In this document: piece by piece, positions 51,040 through 59,577 of the stretch
How the letters are laid out: each line of letters starts with the position of its first letter
How positions within the stretch are numbered: position 1 is the first letter of the stretch
Assembly: GCA_020852925.1 (NCBI GenBank)
Contig: JADYZU010000027.1
Coordinates: 1 to 64,000, forward strand
Direction of reading: 5' to 3'
Length of the DNA: 64,000 nt
Source of the DNA: Rubellimicrobium sp.
GTDB lineage: Bacteria > Pseudomonadota > Alphaproteobacteria > Rhodobacterales > Rhodobacteraceae
Made by a program: the position numbers and the translations under genes
Notes under the pieces: model-generated
Told to the model about the DNA's origin: nothing
What the model saw: only the letters and a program-made list of their open reading frames with translations
Database searches by the model: none

Positions 51040-51510
51040 ATGGGCATGAGGGGCGCAACCCCGTTGCGGCGCATCCTGTGGGGGGGCGTGCTGGCCCTGG
51101 CGCTGGCGGCCTGCACGCCGGTCATGCGCTACCACGGCTATATCCCGCCCGAGTCCGAGCTTGCCGCGCTGACGCCCGGCGTGGACACGCGCGACAGCGT
51201 CATCGCCGCGGTCGGGGCGCCGGGATCGACCGGCCTGCTGCACGAGGGCACCTTCTATTACATCCAGAGCCGATTTCGCCATCTGGGCGCCCTTGCCCCG
51301 GAGGAGACCGACCGTCAGGTGCTGGTGATGGGGTTCGACGGCGCGGGGGTGCTGCGCAACATCGAACGCTTCGGTCTCGAGAACGGCCGGGTCGTGGTGC
51401 TGTCGCGGCGGGTGACCGACGACGGGCTGCGCGACACCACCTTCATCCGCCAGCTTCTGGGCAATATCGGCAATTTCGACGCGGGCCGGTTCATCGGCGG
51501 CGGCGACTAG
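51040..51510 (+). CDS. bamE: outer membrane protein assembly factor BamE (SmpA/OmlA)
   Basis: Lipobox LALAACTP; HGYIPPESELAALTPGVDTRDSVIAAVGAPGSTG. Confidence 0.9.
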   Translation: MGMRGATPLRRILWGGVLALALAACTPVMRYHGYIPPESELAALTPGVDTRDSVIAAVGAPGSTGLLHEGTFYYIQSRFRHLGALAPEETDRQVLVMGFDGAGVLRNIERFGLENGRVVVLSRRVTDDGLRDTTFIRQLLGNIGNFDAGRFIGGGD

Positions 51511-51545
51511 GCGTGACTGGCTGGCGGTGGCGCGGGCTGCGGCCG

Positions 51546-51604
51546 GGGCGGGGGCGCTTCGCCCCCCGCACCCCCCGAGGGTATTTCGGCAAAGATGAAG
51601 GGGA
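51546..51604 (+). repeat. Intergenic repeat, copy G (downstream of bamE)
   Basis: GGGGCGGGGGCGCTTCGCCCCCCG..GAGGGTATTTCGGCAAAGATGAAGGGG. Confidence 0.85.
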
Positions 51605-51622
51605 AGGGGGACGGGGGACGGC

Positions 51623-52042
51623 TCAGTCCCGGCCCTCGAAGGCCAGCGCCACGCCGTTGATGCAGTAGCGCAGGCGCGAGGGCGGCGGGCCGTCGGTGAA
51701 GACATGGCCCAGATGGGCGCCGCAGCCGGTGCAATGCACCTCGGTGCGCGACATGCCGAAACGGTCGTCGGCGGACTGGCCGACGATGCCGGCGCCTGTG
51801 GTTTCCCCGTCGATCGGCCGGGTGAAGGAGGGCCAGCCGCAGCCGGCCTCGAACCGGTCGCCGGTGGCGAAGAGCGCCGTGCCGCAGCCGATGCAGAGAT
51901 AGCGCCCCGGGCCCGGCGCGGGGTCGTCATGGCTGAAGGGGCGTTCGGTGCCGTGTTCGCGCGTGACGCGATAGGCCAGCGGCGAGAGCGCCGCGCGCCA
52001 TTCGGCTTCGGTCTTGACGAGCCTGGGCATCCTGTCCTTCAT
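51623..52042 (-). CDS. msrB: peptide-methionine (R)-S-oxide reductase
   Basis: YLCIGCGTALF; GCGWPSFTRPI; EVHCTGCGAHLGHVFTDGP; LRYCINGVALAF. Confidence 0.95.
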   Translation of the reverse strand: MKDRMPRLVKTEAEWRAALSPLAYRVTREHGTERPFSHDDPAPGPGRYLCIGCGTALFATGDRFEAGCGWPSFTRPIDGETTGAGIVGQSADDRFGMSRTEVHCTGCGAHLGHVFTDGPPPSRLRYCINGVALAFEGRD

Positions 52043-52103
52043 CGCCGGGAACGGTACCGGGACCATATGGGGTCCGGGGCGGGGGCGGGCAAGGGGCCGG
52101 CGG

Positions 52104-53006
52104 GTGGATTCGGGGGGCCACGGGGCGGACGGCGGGGGAACGGGGCGTTACCGGCTGCGGATCGTGGGGGGCGTGCCGGGGGCCGATCTGATGCGGGCGC
52201 AGGCGCTGCGGCATCTGTGCTTTGGCACGGGCGCCGGGCGGCCCGGGCGGCCGGGGGGGCTGGACCGGGACGGGTTCGACGCGCGCTGCCTGCATCTTCT
52301 GGTCGAGGAGGGGCCGGGCGGGCCCGTGCGCGCCACCTGCCGGGTGCTGCCGCTGGAATCGGGGGCCGAGGTCGGCGAAAGCTATTCCGCGCGGCATTAC
52401 GATCTTGCCGGGCTGGCCCGGATCGACCGGCCCATGGCCGAGATCGGCCGGTTCTGCCTGCATCCCGGCGCGGGGGCCGGGGCGGGGGATGTGCTGCGCC
52501 TCATGTGGGGGGGGATCGCGCATCTGGTCGGCGCGCGCGGCGTGGAGGTGCTCTTTGGCTGCTCGTCCTTTGCCGGCACGCGGCCCGGGGACCATGCCGG
52601 GGCCCTTGGCCTTCTGGCGGCGGAGCATCTGCTGCCGGCGTCGCTCCGGCCCGGGAGGCGGCCGGGGGTGCCCTCGGTGCCCCTTGGCGTTCTGCCGGGC
52701 GCAGGTGGGCCGGGCGCGGGCGGGCCGGACGAGCGGCGGCGTGCCCTTGCGGGGATGCCGCCGCTGTTGCGGTTCTATCTGGCGCTGGGCGGGCGGGTGA
52801 GCGGGCATGCGGTGATCGACCGGGATCTGGACACGCTGCATGTGCTGACTGCGCTCGAGGTGGCGTACCTGCCGGAGGCGCGGGCGCGGGCGTTGCGCGC
52901 GCTGGCGGCGCGGACCGGGCTGGCGGCGGGCGGCCGGGGCGCGGACCGGGGCGCGGATCGGGGCGCGGATCGGGGTGCCCTTGCGCGCGGGGCGGGTTGC
53001 GACTAG
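52104..53006 (+). CDS. GNAT/OlsB-like N-acyltransferase
   Basis: ATCRVLPLESGAEVGESYSARHYDLAGLARIDRPMAEIGRFCLHPGAG; ALEVAYLPEARARAL; GTG start proposed; C-terminal RGADRGADRGADRG repeat. Confidence 0.75.
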   Translation: MDSGGHGADGGGTGRYRLRIVGGVPGADLMRAQALRHLCFGTGAGRPGRPGGLDRDGFDARCLHLLVEEGPGGPVRATCRVLPLESGAEVGESYSARHYDLAGLARIDRPMAEIGRFCLHPGAGAGAGDVLRLMWGGIAHLVGARGVEVLFGCSSFAGTRPGDHAGALGLLAAEHLLPASLRPGRRPGVPSVPLGVLPGAGGPGAGGPDERRRALAGMPPLLRFYLALGGRVSGHAVIDRDLDTLHVLTALEVAYLPEARARALRALAARTGLAAGGRGADRGADRGADRGALARGAGCD

Positions 53007-53015
53007 CTCACGCGC

Positions 53016-54878
53016 ATGGCGCGCGCACCCCTTCTTCAGCTTTCCGGGCTTTCGCTGACCTTCGGGGGCGATCCGCTGTTCGACGACCTGTCGCTTGTGG
53101 TGCAGGAGGGCGACCGCGTCGCGCTGGTGGGCCGGAACGGATCGGGGAAATCGACGCTGCTGCGGGTCATGGCCGGCCTGGTGGAGCCCGATCGCGGCAT
53201 CCGCAGCCTGGGGCCGGGGGTGCGGATCGGCTACATGGAGCAGGATCCCGACATGTCCGCCCATGCCACGCTGGGCGATTTCGCGCGCGCGGGCCTGCCC
53301 GAGGGCGAGGACTGGCGCGTGGAGGCGGTGGCAGAGGGGCTTGGCCTTGATCCGCGCCGCGAGGTGGCCTCCGCCTCGGGCGGAGAGCGGCGGCGCGCGG
53401 CGCTGGTGCGGCTCATGGCGCAGGCGCCCGATCTCATGCTGCTCGACGAGCCGACGAACCATCTCGACATCGCGGCGGTGCAATGGCTCGAGGCCGAGTT
53501 GCGGGCGACGCGGGCGGGGTTCGTCCTCATCTCGCACGACCGGGCCTTTCTGCGCGACCTGACGCGGGCCACGCTCTGGATCGACCGGGGCACCGTGCGC
53601 CGGCAGGAGGCCGGGTTCGAGGCGTTCGAGGCCTGGCGCGACCGACTGTGGGAGGAAGAGGATCTCGCGGCGCACAAGCTCGACCGCAAGATCCGGGCCG
53701 AGGCGCGCTGGGCGGTCGAGGGGATTTCCGCGCGCCGCAAGCGCAACATGGGCCGGGTGCGGGCGCTTCAGGCGCTCAGGGCGGAACGCGCGGCGCAGAT
53801 CCGGCGGCAGGGCACGGCGGCGATGGCGCTGGCCGAGGGGCCGGTCTCGGGGCGGCGGGTCATGGTGGCGCGCGGGGTATCGAAGAGTTACGACGGCCGC
53901 GCGATCCTGCGCGACTTCGACCTGACCGTGCTGCGCGGCGACCGGGTGGCGCTGGTGGGGCCGAACGGGGTGGGCAAGACCACGCTCCTGCGCCTGCTTC
54001 TGGGGCAGGAGGCGCCGGATGCGGGCGAGGTCACGCTGGGCACCGGCCTTGAAGTGGCGGTGTTCGATCAGGGGCGCGCCGCGCTCGACCCGGACCTGTC
54101 GCTGTGGGAGACGCTGACCGGCACGCCGGGGATGGGCGTTTCCGGGCGGGCCGATCAGGTGCTGGTGCGCGGCGAGCCGCGTCATGTCGTGGGCTATCTC
54201 AAGGATTTCCTGTTCTCCGAGGCGCAGGCGCGCGCGCCGGTGCGGTCGCTCTCGGGGGGCGAGAAGGCGCGGCTGCTGCTGGCGCGGATCATGGCGCGCG
54301 AATCGAATGTGCTGGTCCTCGATGAGCCGACGAACGACCTAGACATCGAGACGCTCGATCTCTTGCAGGAGCTGATCGACGGCTATGAGGGCACGGTCCT
54401 GCTGGTCAGCCACGACCGCGATTTCCTTGACCGGGTGGCCAGCGTCACGCTGGTCATGGAGGGGGGCGGGCGCGTCACCGCCTATGCCGGCGGCTGGAGC
54501 GACATGGTCGCGCAGCGCGGCGGGGCGCCCGGCGCACCGCCGCAGGAGCGGGCGGTGCGGGCGCCCGAGGCCCGGCCCGATACCCGGCCCGATACCCGGC
54601 CCGTGGCCGCGCCTGCACCTGCGCCCGCGCCCGCCGCCGCGCCGCGCCGCGCCGGGCTGAGTTTCACCGAACGCCACCGCCTCGAGGCGCTGCCCGCGAT
54701 CATCGACCGGCTGGGCGCCGAGATCGCCCGGCTGACCGGCCTTCTGGGCGAGGCCGATCTCTATGCGCGCGAGCCGGTGAAGTTCCGCCGCGCGACCGAG
54801 GCCCTTGCCGAACGGCAGGCGGCGCTGTCGGCGGCCGAGGACGAATGGCTGGCGCTGGCCGAACGGGCCGAGGGCTAG
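53016..54878 (+). CDS. ABC-F family ATPase (Uup-like)
   Basis: GRNGSGKSTLLRVMAG, GPNGVGKTTLLRLLLG; SGGERRRAALVR, LSGGEKARLLLAR; C-terminal coiled-coil. Confidence 0.94.
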   Translation: MARAPLLQLSGLSLTFGGDPLFDDLSLVVQEGDRVALVGRNGSGKSTLLRVMAGLVEPDRGIRSLGPGVRIGYMEQDPDMSAHATLGDFARAGLPEGEDWRVEAVAEGLGLDPRREVASASGGERRRAALVRLMAQAPDLMLLDEPTNHLDIAAVQWLEAELRATRAGFVLISHDRAFLRDLTRATLWIDRGTVRRQEAGFEAFEAWRDRLWEEEDLAAHKLDRKIRAEARWAVEGISARRKRNMGRVRALQALRAERAAQIRRQGTAAMALAEGPVSGRRVMVARGVSKSYDGRAILRDFDLTVLRGDRVALVGPNGVGKTTLLRLLLGQEAPDAGEVTLGTGLEVAVFDQGRAALDPDLSLWETLTGTPGMGVSGRADQVLVRGEPRHVVGYLKDFLFSEAQARAPVRSLSGGEKARLLLARIMARESNVLVLDEPTNDLDIETLDLLQELIDGYEGTVLLVSHDRDFLDRVASVTLVMEGGGRVTAYAGGWSDMVAQRGGAPGAPPQERAVRAPEARPDTRPDTRPVAAPAPAPAPAAAPRRAGLSFTERHRLEALPAIIDRLGAEIARLTGLLGEADLYAREPVKFRRATEALAERQAALSAAEDEWLALAERAEG

Positions 54879-54976
54879 GGCCGGGATCCCGCGACGACAC
54901 CAGGTCTGGTTGAATCCGCTACCCCTTGTGGGGTAGTCGGGATGTGGCGCCGTGTCGCGGATGCACCCACTTGAAT

Positions 54977-54990
54977 TTGATCTGGATCAA
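54977..54990. promoter_or_regulatory. FNR/DNR/NnrR-type binding site
   Basis: TTGATCTGGATCAA, perfect TTGAT-N4-ATCAA; -10-like TAGTAT at 55012-55017 puts the box centre near -41. Confidence 0.85.
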
Positions 54991-55141
54991 ATGCGAGTGA
55001 TGGACCCTGTGTAGTATCGCCCTGCGCGGGTCATCGGCCGGCGCCGGACATCCGGGCACGATCCCGCAGCGTCGGCCGCGACGCGGGGTCTGCCGCTTGC
55101 GACGCAACGATAACCAATCCCGGCGGCGGTGCCCCCGGGCG

Positions 55142-55160
55142 CCGGACCGCTACGGTCCGG
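55142..55160 (+). promoter_or_regulatory. strong leader hairpin upstream of the respiratory operon
   Basis: CCGGACCG-CTA-CGGTCCGG, 8-bp GC stem, about 45 nt before the first start codon. Confidence 0.6.
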
Positions 55161-55205
55161 GCCCACGGTCGCTGCACGCCCGGCCCATGCGGGAGGGACC
55201 AGACG

Positions 55206-55385
55206 ATGGGCGAACCACAGGAAACCGGCGGCGGCCCCGACGACGGCCCGCCCGAGCGGATTCCGGTCATGCAGCAGATCCTCGACAATCCTTTCCTGCT
55301 GCTCTTCCTCGGGGTCACGATCCCCACGGTGCTCTATCTGATCTGGGGCATCATGGAGATCGCGACGATCCCGGTCGGCAACTGA
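55206..55385 (+). CDS. single-TM small subunit of heme-copper oxidoreductase cluster (59 aa)
   Basis: MGEPQETGGGPDDGPPERIPVMQQILDNPFLLLFLGVTIPTVLYLIWGIMEIATIPVGN; position immediately upstream of CuA subunit. Confidence 0.75.
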   Translation: MGEPQETGGGPDDGPPERIPVMQQILDNPFLLLFLGVTIPTVLYLIWGIMEIATIPVGN

Positions 55386-55413
55386 TCCCCCCAACAAGGC
55401 GCAAGGTGCGGAC

Positions 55414-56115
55414 ATGGCCATAACCCCTCCGTCTAACCGCCTCTGGTGGAAGGAACCGATCCACGGGCTCGAGCTCGGCTGGGTCGTGATTGCCTTCCTC
55501 TGGGGGCTTTTCATGTTCTTCTTCATGATCGCCTGGCACTTCATCGGCCAGCAGAACCTCTCGAACGAGACCTATCGCGTCACCCCCGAGGCCTTTGCCC
55601 AGCGGGTCGAGGACTGGGCCTACGAGTTCCAGGCGATGGACGCGGACGGCAACCCGGTCGAGGAGGATTACGTTCCGGTCGTGCGCCCGGCGGCGGGCAG
55701 CGATGTCTACATCCTGGCGCGGACCTACGAATTCTGGCCGATCGTCGAGCTGGAGCGCGGGCAGAGCTACCGCATCCACCTGTCCTCGGTCGATCTTCAG
55801 CACGGATTCTCGCTCCAGCCGACCAACATCAACATCTCGGTCCATCCGGGCTACGAGCATGTGATCACGCTCACGCCCACGGAATCGGGCGTGTTCGGCA
55901 TCGTGTGCAACGAATTTTGCGGCATCGGCCATCACCAGATGACCGGGCGCATCCGCGTGGTCGAGCCGGGCTCGGCCGCGGGTTCCTCCTCGGGAACCGA
56001 TTCGGGCACCGATCCGGGCACCGACGGGGGCACCGACGGGGGCACCGACGGGGGCACCGACGGGGGCGACGATGCAGGGCCGGCGGCCGAAGATGCCGCG
56101 GCCAGCCAGGGATAG
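55414..56115 (+). CDS. heme-copper oxidoreductase subunit II with CuA site
   Basis: VCNEFCGIGHHQM CuA motif; LQHGFSLQPTNINISVHPGYEHVITLTP; one N-terminal TM. Confidence 0.93.
   Translation: MAITPPSNRLWWKEPIHGLELGWVVIAFLWGLFMFFFMIAWHFIGQQNLSNETYRVTPEAFAQRVEDWAYEFQAMDADGNPVEEDYVPVVRPAAGSDVYILARTYEFWPIVELERGQSYRIHLSSVDLQHGFSLQPTNINISVHPGYEHVITLTPTESGVFGIVCNEFCGIGHHQMTGRIRVVEPGSAAGSSSGTDSGTDPGTDGGTDGGTDGGTDGGDDAGPAAEDAAASQG
55993..56064 (+). repeat. in-frame 12-bp tandem repeat (GGCACCGACGGG, 6 units) in subunit II C-terminus
   Basis: Encodes GTDSGTDPGTDGGTDGGTDGGTDG. Confidence 0.95.
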
Positions 56116-56124
56116 GGGGCGAGA

Positions 56125-57855
56125 ATGACCACGATCGACCACGGGGCGGTTCCGGCCGCCCATCCGCGGGCCGAATACCGCACCTGCCGCTTTTCGGGGC
56201 TGCGGATCGAATCGAGTGCCGAAAAGCTCATCAAGGTGAACGCGGTGGCGGCGGTGCTGTTCCTCGCGCTTGGCGGGCTCTTCGGCCTGCTGATCGCGCT
56301 GACGCGCTGGCCGGCGGTACAGCTTCTGCCGGCGGACTGGTTCTATCTCGTGCTGACCGGGCACGGGGCGAACGTGCTGCTGTTCTGGATCATCTTCTTC
56401 GAGATCGCGGTGCTCTACTTTGCCTCCGCGGTGATCCTCGGGGCGCGGCTGGCCGCGCCGAAATGGGCCTGGGCGTCGTTCATCCTGATGGTGGTGGGCG
56501 CGCTCATGGCGAACTACGCGGTGCTGCGCGGCGATTCGACGGTGATGTTCACCTCCTATCCGCCGCTCATGGCCTCGCAGTGGTTCTACCTGTCGCTCAT
56601 CATCTTCGCGGTGGGCGCGCTCATCGGGGTGTTCGTGTTCTTCGGCACGCTGGTCGTGGCCAAGAACGAGAAGACCTACAACGGTTCGGTCCCGCTCGTC
56701 ACCTTCGGGGCGATCACCGCGGCGATCATCGCGGTCTTCACCCTGGCCTCGGGGGCGATCATCCTGATCCCGACCTGGCTGTGGTCGCTCGGGCTCATCT
56801 CCAACATCGACACGCTGGTCTACAAGGTCGTGTGGTGGGGCATGGGCCATTCGAGCCAGCAGATCAACGTCTCGGCCCATGTGTCGATCTGGTATGCGAT
56901 CGGCGCCATGGTGGTGGGGGCGCGGCCGCTGTCCGAGAAGGTCAGCCGCATGGCCTTCTTCATGTATATCCTGTTCCTGCAACTGGCCTCGGCGCACCAC
57001 ATCCTCGCCGAACCGGGCATGTCCTCGAGCTGGAAGATCGTGAACACGAGCTACATGATGTATCTCGCGGTCATGGGCTCGATGATCCACGGGCTGACCG
57101 TGCCCGGCGCGATCGAGGCGGCGCAGCGCCGGAACGGCTATACCCGCGGCGCGTTCGAGTGGCTGGCCAAGGCGCCCTGGGGCAACCCGGCCTTCGCGGG
57201 GATGTTCCTGTCGCTGGTCATGTTCGGCTTCATCGGCGGCATCTCGGGCGTGGTGCTGGGGACGGAACAGCTCAACGTGCTCATGCACAACACGATCTAT
57301 GTGCCGGGGCACTTCCACGGCACGGTGGTGGCGGGCACGACGCTGGCCTTCATGGCGGGCACCTATCTGCTCGTGCCGCTGCTGTTCCAGCGCGACATCC
57401 TCTGGCCGGGCCTGGCCCGCTGGCAGCCCTATGTCTTCGGCCTCGGGGCGGCGGGGATCTCGCTCTTCATGATGGGGGCGGGGACGCTGGGCGTGCCGCG
57501 GCGGCAGTGGGACATCTCGCTTGCCGATGCGATCCTGCGGTTCGAGTTCCCGTCGGCCGCCTATCTGATGATGGGGCTGAACGGCATCTCGGCCATCCTG
57601 GCCGCGACTGGGGGCGTGATGTTCATCGTCGTCGTCGTCGGCACGATCCTGTGGGGTCCGCGGCTTGACCGGGCGGGGGCGAAGCTCACCTTCCCGCTGC
57701 ACGACAAGGCGCGCGAGACGGTGTCCACCTACGGCAGCGAGGTCACGATGAAACTGCCGGGGACGGTCATCCTCGTCGGGATCTTCTTCGCCTGCTTCGT
57801 GCTCTACTACTTCGTCAACTGGAAGTATCTGTCGGAACTCTGGCTGTTCCGCTGA
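56125..57855 (+). CDS. heme-copper oxidoreductase subunit I, B-family derived, Tyr-to-Gln active site (probable eNOR-type NO reductase)
   Basis: Heme/CuB ligands TGHGANVL, WWGMGHSSQQINV, LASAHHILAEPG, VPGHFHGTVVAG; aligns with ba3 subunit I WWTGHPIVYFW/FHHQFADPG/VPGHFHLQVAS. Confidence 0.85.
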   Translation: MTTIDHGAVPAAHPRAEYRTCRFSGLRIESSAEKLIKVNAVAAVLFLALGGLFGLLIALTRWPAVQLLPADWFYLVLTGHGANVLLFWIIFFEIAVLYFASAVILGARLAAPKWAWASFILMVVGALMANYAVLRGDSTVMFTSYPPLMASQWFYLSLIIFAVGALIGVFVFFGTLVVAKNEKTYNGSVPLVTFGAITAAIIAVFTLASGAIILIPTWLWSLGLISNIDTLVYKVVWWGMGHSSQQINVSAHVSIWYAIGAMVVGARPLSEKVSRMAFFMYILFLQLASAHHILAEPGMSSSWKIVNTSYMMYLAVMGSMIHGLTVPGAIEAAQRRNGYTRGAFEWLAKAPWGNPAFAGMFLSLVMFGFIGGISGVVLGTEQLNVLMHNTIYVPGHFHGTVVAGTTLAFMAGTYLLVPLLFQRDILWPGLARWQPYVFGLGAAGISLFMMGAGTLGVPRRQWDISLADAILRFEFPSAAYLMMGLNGISAILAATGGVMFIVVVVGTILWGPRLDRAGAKLTFPLHDKARETVSTYGSEVTMKLPGTVILVGIFFACFVLYYFVNWKYLSELWLFR

Positions 57856-57889
57856 ACCTCTGCTGATCGCACAAGGAAAGGGCCGGGCG

Positions 57890-58771
57890 ATGCAGGCTGC
57901 CATCTCGACCACGATCTCGCTCCTCAAGCTCAGGATCGTCAGTTTCATCGCCCTGGCCGGCCTTGTCGGCATCCTCACGGGGGGAGGTGCGCTCTCTCCG
58001 CTCGAGGCCACGGTCTTTACCCTCGCCGTGTTCGGCGCCTCGGGCGCGGCGGGGGCCTTCAACCAGTATTTCGAACGCGAGACCGACCGCCTGATGGCGC
58101 GCACCCATCAGCGGCCCTTCGCCTCGGGCCGGCTGAAGGCGGGGGCGATCTGGCCCGTGACCTTCTCGCTCCTGCTTGTGGCCTCGCTTCTCATGGCGTG
58201 GTCGGTGGGGGGCGGGCTGGCCACGCTTCTGGTGTTTCTCGGGGCCTTCACCTACGGCTTTCTCTACACGCTCGTGCTCAAGCGGCGCACGGTCTGGAAC
58301 GTGGTGATCGGCGGGGCGGCGGGCAGTTTCGCGCTGCTGGCCGGGGCCGCGGCCGCCGCCGGGCCCGAGGGGGCGGCGATCGGGGCGGTGCCCTGGGCGC
58401 TGGCGGTGATGCTGTTCCTCTGGACGCCGCCGCATTTCTGGGCCCTGGCTGTGGTCCGGGCCGAGGATTACCGCCGCGCCGGTGTGCCGATGCTGCCGGT
58501 GCTGCATGGTCCCGAGGTCTGGGGGCCGGTGATCTTCCTGCATATCGTCACGCTCACCGCGGTGTCGATCCTGCCGCTCGGGCTGGGCCTCGGGTGGATC
58601 TACGGGGTCTTTGCCCTGGGCGCGGGGCTGTGGTTCTCGTGGACGGGGTGGCTGTTGCTGGACGATCCGTCGAAACCGGCGGCCAAGAAGGTGTTCCACG
58701 CCTCGCTCGTGCATTTTGCGGCGCTCTCGCTGGGCGTGATCCTCGACAAGGCGGCGACATGGGCGTTCTGA
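57890..58771 (+). CDS. ctaB: protoheme IX farnesyltransferase (CyoE/CtaB family)
   Basis: NQYFERETDRLMARTHQRPFASGRL; LWTPPHFWALAVVRAEDYRRAGVPMLPV. Confidence 0.93.
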   Translation: MQAAISTTISLLKLRIVSFIALAGLVGILTGGGALSPLEATVFTLAVFGASGAAGAFNQYFERETDRLMARTHQRPFASGRLKAGAIWPVTFSLLLVASLLMAWSVGGGLATLLVFLGAFTYGFLYTLVLKRRTVWNVVIGGAAGSFALLAGAAAAAGPEGAAIGAVPWALAVMLFLWTPPHFWALAVVRAEDYRRAGVPMLPVLHGPEVWGPVIFLHIVTLTAVSILPLGLGLGWIYGVFALGAGLWFSWTGWLLLDDPSKPAAKKVFHASLVHFAALSLGVILDKAATWAF

Positions 58772-59577
58772 AGTCCCTCGCCGTCGCGTTCCTCCTCATC
58801 GTTGCCGCGCCCCTGACTGCCGAACCGCTTGACCCGGAACTGGTGGTCGCCACCAGCCAGGCCGCGATCGGCAACCGGACCGGCGCGCATGTGCTGACCG
58901 ACCAGCGCGGCAATCCGCTCGCGCTCGAGGATCTGCGCGGCCGGCCGCTGGTGGTGTCGCTCATCTTCACGAGCTGCGCGACCGTCTGCCCGATCACCAC
59001 CGAGACCCTGCGCGCCCGCGTCGAGGAGGCGCGTCGCGTGCTGGGCGAGCGGTCCTTCGCCGTGCTCACCTTCGGATTCGATTCGACCGGCGACCGCCCG
59101 GCGCAACTGAGCGGCTTCGCCGGCGCGCACCGGCTGCTGGCCGAGCCCGACTGGTTCATCGCCAGCGCCGACCCCGAGACCACCGCCGCCTTCCTGCGCG
59201 ACCTCGGCTTTTCCTACCGCGCCGCGGCGGGCGGGTTCGATCATGTGACCCAGACCACGATCCTGGATGCAGAGGGCCGCGTCTACCGGCAGGTCTATGG
59301 CGACGATTTCCCGCTGCCGGTGTTCATCGAGCCGCTGAAGGATCTGGTGTTCGGCACCCGCACCCGCGGCCTCGATCCGGGGGCGCTGTGGGACCGGCTG
59401 TCGTTCCTGTGCACGGTCTACAACCCCGCGACCGGCGCCTATCGCTTTGATTACGGGATTTTCTTCGGGATCTTCTTCGGGGGGGTCTCGCTCATTCTCA
59501 CGGGGCTGGTCATACTGCGGCTGTGGCTGGACCGGCGACGCGCCCTGATGCGCGGCCAGGGGCAGGGGGCCGGGTGA
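58759..59577 (+). CDS. SCO1/SenC family copper chaperone with C-terminal TM
   Basis: LVVSLIFTSCATVCPITTETL (CxxxC); C-terminal FFGIFFGGVSLILTGLVILRLW. Confidence 0.93.
   Translation: MGVLKSLAVAFLLIVAAPLTAEPLDPELVVATSQAAIGNRTGAHVLTDQRGNPLALEDLRGRPLVVSLIFTSCATVCPITTETLRARVEEARRVLGERSFAVLTFGFDSTGDRPAQLSGFAGAHRLLAEPDWFIASADPETTAAFLRDLGFSYRAAAGGFDHVTQTTILDAEGRVYRQVYGDDFPLPVFIEPLKDLVFGTRTRGLDPGALWDRLSFLCTVYNPATGAYRFDYGIFFGIFFGGVSLILTGLVILRLWLDRRRALMRGQGQGAG

Noticed and set aside
51927-54185. 752-aa minus ORF antisense to OlsB-like and ABC-F genes
   Set aside because: No domain, Arg/Pro/His-rich antisense translation of ABC-F Walker motifs
55351-58104. 917-aa minus-strand ORF antisense to the heme-copper genes
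   Set aside because: Composition (HREDDRPR-type) typical of antisense frames of GC-rich membrane proteins; sense frames have clear catalytic motifs
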